Assembly: GCA_001818775.1 (NCBI GenBank) | Contig: MHKD01000003.1 | Coordinates: forward strand, 1-32,691 | Source of the DNA: Candidatus Kerfeldbacteria bacterium RIFCSPHIGHO2_12_FULL_48_17 | Lineage (GTDB): Bacteria; Patescibacteriota; Patescibacteriia; HO2-48-17 | Reading direction: 5' to 3' | Length of the DNA: 32,691 nucleotides | In this document: in pieces, positions 16,039 to 23,584 of the stretch | How positions within the stretch are numbered: the stretch's first letter is position 1 | Layout of the letters: every line of letters begins with the position of its first letter | Program-made: the position numbers and the translations under genes | The notes under the pieces: model-generated | What the model was told of the DNA's origin: nothing | Database searches by the model: none | The model's input: only the letters and a program-made list of their open reading frames with translations

Positions 16039-16980
16039 TCAAAACTGACACTCAAGCGCCGTGCGAAGACCGCGTAAATTTCCTTCCATAAGCAAAAGGT
16101 AATCAGACCCGGCGGCAACTTCCTCTGCAGTAAGACCTTCAACGGGATTCAACACGGCCGTTTGCGCACCCGTTTCAGCAGCGAGGGTTTGCGCGAATTT
16201 CGGGCTGACAAGGGACTCAAAAAAGATGTACTGAATACGTTTGGCTTTGACGAGCTGGGTCAATTCGGCCAGTTTTTGGGCGGATGGATCCTCTTCCGGA
16301 GAAATTCCGGCAATGGGAATGATATTCAACGTGTAACGGGCGCCCAGATAAGAAAAAGCATCGTGCGCAACGACAACATCATTGCGTTTACAGGCTGATA
16401 AACCCGTTTCAAAGGAGCGATCAAGCGCGAACAGGGCGTCAATATACTTTTCCGCATTCGCTGCGTAGTCGGCGGCGTGATCAGGATCAGCGCTGATAAA
16501 CGCATCACGAATCACCTCCACTTCCCGGATCGCCAACTGCGGGTCGAGCCAAATATGGGGATCCGAGACGCCATCCTCAGACGTTTCTTCTTTACCCTCG
16601 CCACCCCGCAATAAAGTAAAAAACGACGCCATTTCCACGGCCGTGCCACCATATTGAATAACATCTGGAACAACTTTTTCTGCCCACGCATCAAAGCCGG
16701 CGCCATGATACAAAAACACATCAGCCTGCGTCATGGTAATAATATCCTGCGGCGTTGGTTCAAAATTGTGGGGCTCAGCACCAGCGGGAACGGGTTGGGT
16801 GACATGAACGTAATCACGACCCACCGCTTCGGCAAAATGGGCCAATGGATAAAACGTCGCCACAACCTGGATCTTGTCGGAAGAAGACGTGGCCGGGACG
16901 AATCGCGAAGAAAAACCATACCACACCAAACCGCCAACAATAACGGCGAGTAGGAGTATTATGAAAAAAATCCTTTTCAT
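16039..16980 (-). CDS. Metal ABC transporter substrate-binding protein (ZnuA/TroA-like)
   Basis: A 313-residue exported protein with an N-terminal membrane or signal segment, of the cluster A-I metal-binding family (Zn2+ or Mn2+). Expected ligands are present: His in AGAEPHNFEPTP, His in SDPHIWLDP, His in VVAHDAFSYLG, and Glu in FFESLVSPK. An acidic loop (GEGKEETSEDG) lies before the second ligand; metal-capturing loops there are usually His-rich. I chose the ATG at 16980 over 16998 because TATACT sits exactly 6 nt upstream, giving a leaderless start. No permease or ATPase gene is adjacent. Confidence 0.9.
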   Translation of the reverse strand: MKRIFFIILLLAVIVGGLVWYGFSSRFVPATSSSDKIQVVATFYPLAHFAEAVGRDYVHVTQPVPAGAEPHNFEPTPQDIITMTQADVFLYHGAGFDAWAEKVVPDVIQYGGTAVEMASFFTLLRGGEGKEETSEDGVSDPHIWLDPQLAIREVEVIRDAFISADPDHAADYAANAEKYIDALFALDRSFETGLSACKRNDVVVAHDAFSYLGARYTLNIIPIAGISPEEDPSAQKLAELTQLVKAKRIQYIFFESLVSPKFAQTLAAETGAQTAVLNPVEGLTAEEVAAGSDYLLLMEGNLRGLRTALECQF

Positions 16981-16986
16981 AGTCTG

Positions 16987-17015
16987 AGTATAACGCAACT
17001 CTGTTGCAAATGCAA
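16987..17015 (-). promoter_or_regulatory. Promoter with palindromic operator candidate
   Basis: Minus-strand TTGCAT (17010-17015), 17-bp spacer and TATACT (16987-16992), followed by 6 nt and the ATG. The spacer contains GCAAC-TCT-GTTGC (16995-17007), a perfect 5-bp inverted repeat placed where a repressor would block RNA polymerase. A metal-responsive regulator such as Zur/Fur is an inference. Confidence 0.5.
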
Positions 17016-17025
17016 ATAAGAGGCG

Positions 17026-17448
17026 TTAAATTACTGATAACTCGGCCATAATTCCGCGGAAAAAAGCCGCGTCTTTGGGATGCGTAAGCAGCGCCGCCAC
17101 TTCACTTCTGTCCACCCAGCGCGCTTCCGGGTTGTCCGGATCATGGGACTGCAGCTGCTCCTGCTGCGTACGAAACAGAAAAAAATATATCGTTTTGCGG
17201 GTCGAAGTATCTTCCCCTTTGCCACCGAGCGCGATCGTAAAACGCTCATAGGGAGGAAACTCGCGCACCAACTGCAGATCCTTCAGGCCAGTTTCTTCAT
17301 ATATCTCCCGCCGCGCTGCCTGCAAAGGTGTTTCACCGGGATTGAGTCGCCCTTTGGGCAAAGACCATGAATCACTATTCTGATTGACGACCAAAATTTT
17401 TCCCTCGCCATTTATAATCACACCTCCACCGGAAATATTCCTTTTCAT
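17026..17448 (-). CDS. Nudix hydrolase (Ap4A-hydrolase-like)
   Basis: A 140-residue Nudix protein with a perfect box at about 33-55 (GRLNPGE, seven residues, REIYEETGL). The preceding SWSLPKGRLNPGE is the form common in asymmetric diadenosine-tetraphosphate hydrolases and related enzymes. It is the second gene of a tandem Nudix pair; its ATG is 2 nt after the upstream stop, so translation is probably coupled. Confidence 0.9.
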   Translation of the reverse strand: MKRNISGGGVIINGEGKILVVNQNSDSWSLPKGRLNPGETPLQAARREIYEETGLKDLQLVREFPPYERFTIALGGKGEDTSTRKTIYFFLFRTQQEQLQSHDPDNPEARWVDRSEVAALLTHPKDAAFFRGIMAELSVI

Positions 17449-17450
17449 AT

Positions 17451-18008
17451 CTATTGAAAAAGTTTTTTACGAAATTCTGCCAGCGCCGCTGGATCATACA
17501 ACTGCATCCGCATAATATGCATCGCAATTTCCGGACCTAAAAACTCGCGCGATCCAACAATTTCCAAAAACCGTTCAAAATCCACTGACTCCAAACGAAT
17601 TTTTTCTCCCGGATCAAGATGCGGCTCACCAACCTGATGGCAACCGCGCGCCACAAACACGCGAATCTTAAAATCCACCGACGGCACCGGATCAAACACC
17701 GCCAATTCCACCCAATCATCCGACACCAAACCGGTTTCTTCCCTGAGTTCGCGCTGCGCACCGAGCAAAGGATCTTCACTCCCCTCACGCCGACCACCAA
17801 GCAAACCCACCCAGGGCCGAAAATGCGGCTGCTGCTCATGCGCCACCACAATTTTCCCCTCATACACCGGAATAACCGATAAGTTATCCGGTCGCTTCAG
17901 CATTTCAAATGTCGCCTCGCTGCCGTCAAACATTGTTTGCGGCCACTGGAAGACATCGTAGATAACGCCGCGAAACACACGCTTGGCTTGTGGAGGAATT
18001 TTACCCAT
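17451..18008 (-). CDS. Nudix hydrolase (ADP-ribose pyrophosphatase-like)
   Basis: A 185-residue Nudix enzyme. The box at about 76-98 is GRREGSE, seven residues, RELREETGL. A VIPVYEGKIVVAHEQQPHFRPW strand-loop before it and the total length resemble ADP-ribose pyrophosphatases (NudF type), which have an N-terminal dimerisation extension. I start it at 18008 (MGKIPPQ) because further upstream the frame runs into the ncRNA terminator. A TAGAAT -10 candidate at 18022-18027 gives a leader of about 7 nt. It is co-transcribed with the following Nudix gene. Confidence 0.88.
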   Translation of the reverse strand: MGKIPPQAKRVFRGVIYDVFQWPQTMFDGSEATFEMLKRPDNLSVIPVYEGKIVVAHEQQPHFRPWVGLLGGRREGSEDPLLGAQRELREETGLVSDDWVELAVFDPVPSVDFKIRVFVARGCHQVGEPHLDPGEKIRLESVDFERFLEIVGSREFLGPEIAMHIMRMQLYDPAALAEFRKKLFQ

Positions 18009-18056
18009 ATAGACTCTAGTTATTCTAGCGCATACGGTGCGGCCAAAGCAATAAAA

Positions 18057-18419
18057 AAAGGTTGCCTCTCTACAACGATGTGAGGCAACCGGGATCGAAA
18101 TTCGAAAGAGCTGAAGCAATCCGTCTCTGGTGTTAGGACCAGAGTCATTGGGTTATGCAGCCCATAGACCGACCGCGGCCGGATTACCCGCTCGGAAAAA
18201 ACATGGGATCCTCGCCATCTGCGTCATGGCGAAGTCATGGGAAGCTCGGCTACACCCGACTGGCGAAGCGAAGCGCAGAAAATCCACCGACGCGCATGCT
18301 ACGAATCGAACGTAGTCAGTGAGGACGCAACCCACTACCCTCCAAGGGACACACGCTCAACCCGCCACACGAACCATTTCCGTGAACGGGTTGTTGACCA
18401 TAATCGTGGTAAGTAAGAT
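18057..18419 (-). ncRNA. Structured RNA gene, about 360 nt, unassigned
   Basis: This 505-bp gene-free interval carries its own promoter and a strong terminator on the minus strand, with stable hairpins between: 18359-18392 (AACCCG/CGGGTT with inner CACG/CGTG), 18299-18315 (5-bp stem, TTCGATT loop), 18212-18232 (7 bp) and 18125-18144 (7 bp). A 7-bp pairing (18292-18298 with 18350-18356) encloses the TTCGATT arm in a cloverleaf-like unit. The size matches tmRNA or RNase P RNA, but I find neither RNase P signatures nor a normal tmRNA 5' or 3' end. A frame reading AGNPAAVGLWAA and TAA (18191-18153), with the stop in a hairpin loop, recalls a tmRNA tag. Identity unresolved. Confidence 0.65.
18060..18090 (-). 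terminator. Intrinsic terminator of the structured RNA
   Basis: A perfect 9-bp stem GGTTGCCTC/GAGGCAACC with a 13-nt loop, followed on the minus strand by seven T (18053-18059). Confidence 0.9.
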
Positions 18420-18425
18420 GATAAA

Positions 18426-18454
18426 ATACTACCTCTCGCGATGGGGGTTGTCAA
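18426..18454 (-). promoter_or_regulatory. Promoter of the structured RNA
   Basis: On the minus strand: consensus TTGACA (18449-18454), 17-bp spacer, TAGTAT (18426-18431). Confidence 0.75.
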
Positions 18455-18513
18455 TAACACGGACGTAAACACCCGGCGCGTAATGTCAACTTTCCACCAC
18501 CCCCAACACCACC

Positions 18514-19563
18514 CTATTCCCCAATTTTCACTTTCGATTTCTGCAAAAACTCCGCTGATTCCAGCAACTTTTCCATAACCTCCTCACGCCCTTCCATCTG
18601 CTTCAGCTTGGCCGACAACTCCAACTGCTTCTGCCACTCCACAAACCGCTCATGCTGAAAACGGATAACATCACGCTGCAAATGCGCCGCTTCCCGCCGC
18701 ACTTTATGGCCCTCAATATCGGCCTGTAACCGCTGCTCCTCGGCTTCCACATACAAATCCACATACGGCAATCGCGAAAGTGCGCGCCGCAAACTGGGAA
18801 AGTACTTTTTCAGCACACTGTACGCCCGCTTCACGCCCAAATACAACACCCCCGGTGAAGCTACCGACAACCGCTCCAAATCAAACACCTTATGATACCG
18901 CCCGGCAGCCAAAGAAACCAGCATCCGCTCCGACTTCGGCGCCTTTTCATATTCCGCAATCATCAACAACAACGAACACAACCGATTAGCATGATTGATA
19001 ATGCTGTACAATTGCGCATTCGTCAGACCCGACTGCTCGATGGAAAACCGCACGATCAGCTCGCGCATTTTCGTACGGCGATACTCGGTGAACAAATGCT
19101 TCACGCGCTCCGGATAGGGAAACAACGAAAAATATTTACCGGCCAGACGACTGTCAAACACACTCAAATCAGCTTCATAGGCCGCATCCAGGGCAAAACT
19201 CTCGGCATATTTCTTCCGCGCTCGCGGCACCAGGCCAGCCCCCATCTTTGTATGATACATAAACCCCAATTCGTATCCAAAAAAAAGTGCGCCCAGCAAC
19301 GTCAGCGTTTGGCGCTCAATAAGCGTAGCGCAGGCGTCCAAAGCCGGTCGCAAATTCGGCACATACATCGTGGCCGCCGCCGAGCGCGTAACTTCGGAAT
19401 ATTTCCAGGGACCAAGATTGTCGGAAACCGCCACCGTCACACGCATGTTTCCGCGCCGCTCGATTTCACGGATCAGCGTGGAATAGTAATGAGGATGCCA
19501 CTGCTTGGGCCAATCATGCGGCAGTGATTGTTGTTGCGACTGGGATGTTTTGCGAGCCTCCAT
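18514..19563 (-). CDS. Unknown protein with C-terminal coiled coil
   Basis: A 349-residue protein that I do not recognise. It lacks a signal peptide. A hydrophobic helix (about 84-100, LTLLGALFFGYELGFMY) and another at about 194-206 could be buried rather than membrane-spanning. Residues of about 270-340 are charged and helical (EAEEQRLQADIEGHKV, then QKQLELSAKLKQMEGREE), predicted coiled coil. It begins 8 nt after the cyclopropane-fatty-acid synthase stop, with no Shine-Dalgarno, so it is very likely the third gene of that operon and might assist or respond to membrane modification (inference). Confidence 0.75.
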   Translation of the reverse strand: MEARKTSQSQQQSLPHDWPKQWHPHYYSTLIREIERRGNMRVTVAVSDNLGPWKYSEVTRSAAATMYVPNLRPALDACATLIERQTLTLLGALFFGYELGFMYHTKMGAGLVPRARKKYAESFALDAAYEADLSVFDSRLAGKYFSLFPYPERVKHLFTEYRRTKMRELIVRFSIEQSGLTNAQLYSIINHANRLCSLLLMIAEYEKAPKSERMLVSLAAGRYHKVFDLERLSVASPGVLYLGVKRAYSVLKKYFPSLRRALSRLPYVDLYVEAEEQRLQADIEGHKVRREAAHLQRDVIRFQHERFVEWQKQLELSAKLKQMEGREEVMEKLLESAEFLQKSKVKIGE

Positions 19564-19571
19564 AAAAATCG

Positions 19572-20684
19572 TTAGCGAATGGAATTATAACCGCCTTTGA
19601 CGCCACCCTTCGACATCACCACCTGCCACAACTGTATTTGTCTCGCTTGAAACAGACCGGCACAGGACAATAAATAATATTTCCACATCCGATAAAACCG
19701 ATCACCGTACTTCACCTGCAATTCAGGCCAGCCAGCATCAAAATTCTTGAACCACTCGCGCAAAGTCAAATAATAATGATACCCAAAATTATGCCAGTCC
19801 TCCATAACAAACAATCCCTCCATGGCACGCGCCAACTGCGCCACCGACGGCAGCATCGAATTCGGAAAAATATACTTCGCTATCCACGGATCAGTACGGT
19901 GAACCGATTTATTACCGCCGATCGTATGGAGCAGGAAAAAACCACCTTGTTTGAGATTGCGCCAGGCCGATTCCATAAACGTGCGGTAATTTTTGTAACC
20001 AACATGTTCAACCATACCCACCGACACCACATGATCAAACTGCTCATTGGTTTCGCGGTAATCCTGCAAACGAAATTCAATGGGCATTCCCGCATACCGC
20101 TTCCGGCCCCATTCGACCTGCTCTTTGGAAACCGTCGTGGCCACCACGCTGGCGCCATACTTCTCCGCGGCATAACCGGCAAAGCTGCCCCACCCGCCCC
20201 CGATATCGAGCACCCGGTCACCTTTCTTCAACCCGATCTTGCGGCACAACAAATCCAGCTTGGCCTCCTGGGCTTCTTCGAGCGTCTCCGCGTTCTTCCA
20301 GTAGCCGCAGGTGTACGCCATGCGCTTACCCAACATCCGTTCATAGAGATCATTGCCGACATCATAGTGTTTTTCGCCAATTTCAAACGCGCGCTTCGGG
20401 CTCTGCAGATTCATCAACCGCGCTTTCAGGGCATCTTTCACGAGATCAACGGTGCGCACCTTGGTATCCAAATGCGCCGACATAATTTTTCCAATCATAA
20501 CGTCGAGTTCAGCCACGTCCCACCAGCCGTCCATATACGATTCACCCAGACCGAGTGAACCATGCGCAAATACGCGCTGGTAAAAACGGTCATCTTTGAT
20601 CTGAATGTCCCAGGGCCGCGAGCCGTTGATCTGGACATCGGCCAGGGCCAATAAATCCTGGACGCGTTGTTTGAGGTCGCTCAT
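19572..20684 (-). CDS. cfa: Cyclopropane-fatty-acyl-phospholipid synthase
   Basis: A 370-residue SAM-dependent enzyme that adds a methylene bridge to unsaturated acyl chains of membrane phospholipids. It aligns with E. coli Cfa throughout: FEIGEKHYDVGNDLYERML, YTCGYWKNAETLEEAQEAKL, SAM motif VLDIGGGWGSFAGYAA (Gly replaces the usual Cys), LQDYRETNEQFDHVVSVGMVEHVG with the catalytic-site Glu, FLLHTIG, and EDWHNFGYHY. The N-terminal lipid-binding part is shorter than in E. coli. It starts 5 nt after the upstream gene, without Shine-Dalgarno. Its presence is notable if the host lacks fatty acid synthesis. Confidence 0.93.
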   Translation of the reverse strand: MSDLKQRVQDLLALADVQINGSRPWDIQIKDDRFYQRVFAHGSLGLGESYMDGWWDVAELDVMIGKIMSAHLDTKVRTVDLVKDALKARLMNLQSPKRAFEIGEKHYDVGNDLYERMLGKRMAYTCGYWKNAETLEEAQEAKLDLLCRKIGLKKGDRVLDIGGGWGSFAGYAAEKYGASVVATTVSKEQVEWGRKRYAGMPIEFRLQDYRETNEQFDHVVSVGMVEHVGYKNYRTFMESAWRNLKQGGFFLLHTIGGNKSVHRTDPWIAKYIFPNSMLPSVAQLARAMEGLFVMEDWHNFGYHYYLTLREWFKNFDAGWPELQVKYGDRFYRMWKYYLLSCAGLFQARQIQLWQVVMSKGGVKGGYNSIR

Positions 20685-20689
20685 AGAAT

Positions 20690-21328
20690 TTAATAATTAC
20701 GCCGCACGTAGCGGTCAAAATAAAAAGATAAACGCTCACGCGTTAAACTGGCAAAAATCGTCGCCAGCAAACCAATCGGATCCTTGAGGCCGGGCACAAT
20801 ATTGGCGCGGATTTCACTGCCGATCATGCCACCCCACGTAGCCTCATCGCGGAGATGATACAATTCGTGCTCTTTGACGAATTTTTTCACGCGCGGTGAT
20901 AAATCTTCACGGACATGGGCTGCGAGACCATCGGCATAGCCAAACATCGGCGCAGTAGATTCTTTTGTCACATAATGAACCGGATATTCCTGGCCCTTAC
21001 GCACAGCCACTTCACTGTGCACGATACTCTTTTGATATTGTTCGCGCCAGGCATCGGTATCTTTTTGTGATCCTTCATCTGCATCGAAGCCGACTCCCTC
21101 CGCCACAGCCTCAACTGGAGATTCAGGCGACGACTCATGCTCAGCAATATCTTCCTGTACTTGTTTCACCATTTCCATTTCAGCTGCCCGTTGTTCTTGC
21201 TTGTCTTGTTCAGTGAAGTGGGGCGCTTCCGGAATTGATTCTGGAGCATCAACCATCTCAGATTCAGACGGCTGCTGATCTGGGTTATGTTCAGGCGGCG
21301 TAGGTTGGATTTCATGGCGATTCTTCAT
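20690..21328 (-). CDS. Predicted HExxH metalloprotein (zincin-like)
   Basis: A 212-residue protein in two parts. Residues 1-95 are acidic, Pro/Glu/Gln-rich and probably disordered. Residues of about 100-212 hold KEHELYHLRDE with His154, Glu155 and His158, an HExxH zinc motif, and Glu172 in SEIRAN 14 residues later, as in gluzincins. I infer a metallopeptidase-like domain, though peptidase activity is unproven. No signal peptide, so cytoplasmic. It is the first gene of the operon with cfa and is probably leaderless: TATGAT lies exactly 6 nt before the ATG. Confidence 0.7.
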   Translation of the reverse strand: MKNRHEIQPTPPEHNPDQQPSESEMVDAPESIPEAPHFTEQDKQEQRAAEMEMVKQVQEDIAEHESSPESPVEAVAEGVGFDADEGSQKDTDAWREQYQKSIVHSEVAVRKGQEYPVHYVTKESTAPMFGYADGLAAHVREDLSPRVKKFVKEHELYHLRDEATWGGMIGSEIRANIVPGLKDPIGLLATIFASLTRERLSFYFDRYVRRNY

Positions 21329-21334
21329 AAAAGC

Positions 21335-21363
21335 ATCATATCAGGCCGGTGGGCGGAGGACAA
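21335..21363 (-). promoter_or_regulatory. Leaderless promoter of HELYH-cfa operon
   Basis: Minus-strand TTGTCC (21358-21363), 17-bp spacer and TATGAT (21335-21340), then 6 nt to the ATG at 21328. Confidence 0.6.
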
Positions 21364-21420
21364 ATAATGTAACAAAAATCGACCCTATTCGTAGACTCCC
21401 TTGACCAAAGACGGCATTTC

Positions 21421-21541
21421 CAGTAAAGTCGGCGGTCAGTGCAAGTAAGCACCTGAACAATTTATTTGAACAGCCCGGTAAGGGCCAAAAACACAAAAAT
21501 GGGCACCTGATTCAGGGCGCCCCAGAAAAAGGAAAAAAAAC
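21421..21541 (+). promoter_or_regulatory. Hairpin-rich leader of the 581-residue protein
   Basis: Four hairpins in about 90 nt: GTGC/GCAC (21439-21452), an imperfect stem CTGAACAA/TTGAACAG (21453-21473), GCCC/GGGC (21473-21485), and GGGC/GCCC with an inner CCT/GGG extension (21501-21522). AAGGA precedes the ATG at 21542. I cannot match it to a riboswitch class I know. Confidence 0.45.
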
Positions 21542-23287
21542 ATGAAAAACGTAGTATGTATCGCAATTATCGTTATAGCCGCCATCGGCATGTTTATGAT
21601 CTACCGCGAGGTAGATACAAAAATTGCAGTCATCAACAACACCCCCGAGCACGGACTGAACCCGGAGACAATCTGGGAACATGCCGGCCACACCAATGAA
21701 ATGCTCGACTTCATGAAAAAAAAGATCAATAATCGAGCTGACGAAATGTTTATTTCCAAAGTCCGGATAAGTACAAACTATGGACTAAAAAACATAGAAC
21801 CTATATCCGACTTTGGTGACGTAATGAACCCCTGGATTACGTTCTATCAAAATAAGGACAATAAAGTCAGCAACTTCCGGGCCAATAAAAAATTCTGGAT
21901 CCTCATCATACACCCCCCACAAGGTGAATATGACGGTCCCATCTGGGAGCTGGAAGATGACCAAAAGAAGGAACTGGATGAGCGCATGACTGAGATGCAT
22001 AATGAGCTGGCAAAGTGGACCATAACGCCAGAGGAAGCAAAAAAACTCGATTGGAAATATGGTCCAAGCGGTAGAAAAGCGGTGCAAAGCTTGAAATCAA
22101 AAATTGGAGTACTGAATGTCGTGAATATGATATGGCGATGGCACACTGACTTTTGTGATGTACATGCCGGCCAGATAGAAGCGTGGGGACCACTCATTTC
22201 ACCGCAAAGTGAGTGGATTATGGAGTATGTAAATTACTTCGTAGAGAAAAATCCAGAGGTACTAAGGGCCATGAAGTATAGAATCCTTATCCCTGGACTT
22301 TTAAAAACGCTGGCGCTAGTGGTAATCGCGGGAATTGCCTGGATACATTTCTTTTCAACAAGCATCTGGAAGGAAGTACAGGCATATAGTGCCGAGAAAA
22401 AAATAAATCCTTTCAGGGCTTACTTCTTGATCTGGAAGGATTATTGGTTCACCATCACTTTCTGGCCACCCAATGAGGAGGGGGTAATAAAAAAGGCCAT
22501 GAATGAAACCCTAACGCCTTTGATTAAAATGGCGCGGGTGGAAAAAATTGAAGAAGAGGCCAGGTACTTTTGGATGGAAAATCAGGAAAAGATCCAAAAA
22601 CATCCTTCTCGAAGTGGTCTTGAGGGGCTCTATAAAAAAGCCATGGATCAAGAGGCCGAGGTGGAAACCCGGACCGATGCACTCGCCTCTCTCAAAAATA
22701 CTTTGCTTAAGGAGACAAATGGCCACACGGCTGCTCCCTTGGCAAAACTGCCGAAAAAGGAGAAAAAAGGCGGTGGGGGCGGTTTTTCACTGCAACACAA
22801 ACCGCACGAAAAACCGAGTATCATTGGCAAAACTACCCGACCATTAATACTCATGCCCCAACCGGATGAAGAAGACATCGACGATGCTCAGCTCTTTAAT
22901 CCCGAAGAAAAAATATTTTTCTTGGGAGCCGGGTACACGATAAAACAAAATATAAAGGAAAGGCTACTGGGCATTGTAAAATTACAAGGCGCCGATTCAG
23001 AAAAATGCGCATTTTTTGACGCCGATCAAAGCCAGGACATGAAAGCCATCCAAAGACGGCAATGTCACTGGTATATCATACTGACGCAGGTTATGGGTCA
23101 CTCAAAAAGTGATGCCATAAAAGCGACTGCTGTGAAAAATGGAAAAAACATCGAAAATGTTATCGAGATCGACGACATTGGTGAAAAAAAATTTCGCAAA
23201 GAACTCGCCATTAAAATAAAAATCGCCCGGGCACAGATTGCGGGCAAGAAAGGAGGAAAGAAAAAATCAAATGGCAATGGGCATTAA
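21542..23287 (+). CDS. Unknown two-helix membrane protein with C-terminal nucleotide-fold-like domain
   Basis: A 581-residue protein. A membrane helix at residues of about 3-20, an extracytoplasmic domain rich in Trp and charged residues (about 25-255), a second helix at about 259-280 (LLKTLALVVIAGIAWIHFF), then a cytoplasmic part. The latter includes a Gly-rich linker (KKGGGGGFSL) and a C-terminal alpha/beta domain from about 455: KIFFLGAGYTIKQNIKERL, then IILTQVMGHSKSDAIKATAVKNG. The latter resembles DUF2325-like or receiver-like folds; this is pattern-based and weak. Base use is more AT-rich than neighbours, and AAGGA is a good ribosome site, so transfer is possible. It has its own terminator. 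Confidence 0.75.
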   Translation: MKNVVCIAIIVIAAIGMFMIYREVDTKIAVINNTPEHGLNPETIWEHAGHTNEMLDFMKKKINNRADEMFISKVRISTNYGLKNIEPISDFGDVMNPWITFYQNKDNKVSNFRANKKFWILIIHPPQGEYDGPIWELEDDQKKELDERMTEMHNELAKWTITPEEAKKLDWKYGPSGRKAVQSLKSKIGVLNVVNMIWRWHTDFCDVHAGQIEAWGPLISPQSEWIMEYVNYFVEKNPEVLRAMKYRILIPGLLKTLALVVIAGIAWIHFFSTSIWKEVQAYSAEKKINPFRAYFLIWKDYWFTITFWPPNEEGVIKKAMNETLTPLIKMARVEKIEEEARYFWMENQEKIQKHPSRSGLEGLYKKAMDQEAEVETRTDALASLKNTLLKETNGHTAAPLAKLPKKEKKGGGGGFSLQHKPHEKPSIIGKTTRPLILMPQPDEEDIDDAQLFNPEEKIFFLGAGYTIKQNIKERLLGIVKLQGADSEKCAFFDADQSQDMKAIQRRQCHWYIILTQVMGHSKSDAIKATAVKNGKNIENVIEIDDIGEKKFRKELAIKIKIARAQIAGKKGGKKKSNGNGH

Positions 23288-23322
23288 AAACCCAAACGCC
23301 AAATCAATCATTGTTCTTAACA

Positions 23323-23364
23323 AAAAAGCCCTCGATGAAGAATCTTCTCCATCCTGGGCTTTTT
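23323..23364. terminator. Bidirectional terminator
   Basis: AAAAAGCCC (23323-23331) pairs with GGGCTTTTT (23356-23364), and GATGAAGAA/TTCTCCATC extends the stem inside. Plus-strand T-run for the 581-residue protein gene; minus-strand T-run for the small membrane protein gene at 23404-23553. Confidence 0.85.
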
Positions 23365-23403
23365 GAATTCGTAAAAATCGGCACGCGACTGCACGCGTCA
23401 CTA

Positions 23404-23553
23404 CTACACCCGCGAAAACACCACACCAAACAGCGGAAAACTATCCACCCAAACCAGCGTGAGCCGCACCACCACCAAAAAAACACCAACCACAAACAAA
23501 CTCCACAACACTACAAAGGAGAAAAAAAGAAATTTCAACCAAAAATCTTCCAT
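23404..23553 (-). CDS. Small hydrophobic membrane peptide, 49 residues
   Basis: A short frame encoding a peptide with one long hydrophobic stretch (about residues 5-33) after a MEDFWLK start, ending FSRV. Coding is plausible because it sits exactly between a strong extended -10 promoter and an intrinsic terminator on the same strand, with nothing else in this 384-bp gap. No Shine-Dalgarno is seen; the leader is about 25 nt. I do not recognise a family. It could be a small membrane regulator, a toxin-like peptide, or a chance frame in a short RNA. Confidence 0.45.
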   Translation of the reverse strand: MEDFWLKFLFFSFVVLWSLFVVGVFLVVVRLTLVWVDSFPLFGVVFSRV

Positions 23554-23584
23554 AAACGTAACTGATAGATACGTGAATATTAGT

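Noticed and set aside
18130-18335. Short frames on both strands (about 60 residues each) in the 18.1-18.3 kb gap
   Set aside because: They overlap each other, have no ribosome sites or family resemblance, and lie inside the structured RNA with its own promoter and terminator.
18292-18356. Canonical tRNA gene
   Set aside because: Acceptor- and T-arm-like pairings exist, but the interval is only 65 nt, lacks a 5-bp anticodon stem with 7-nt loop, and has no CCA.
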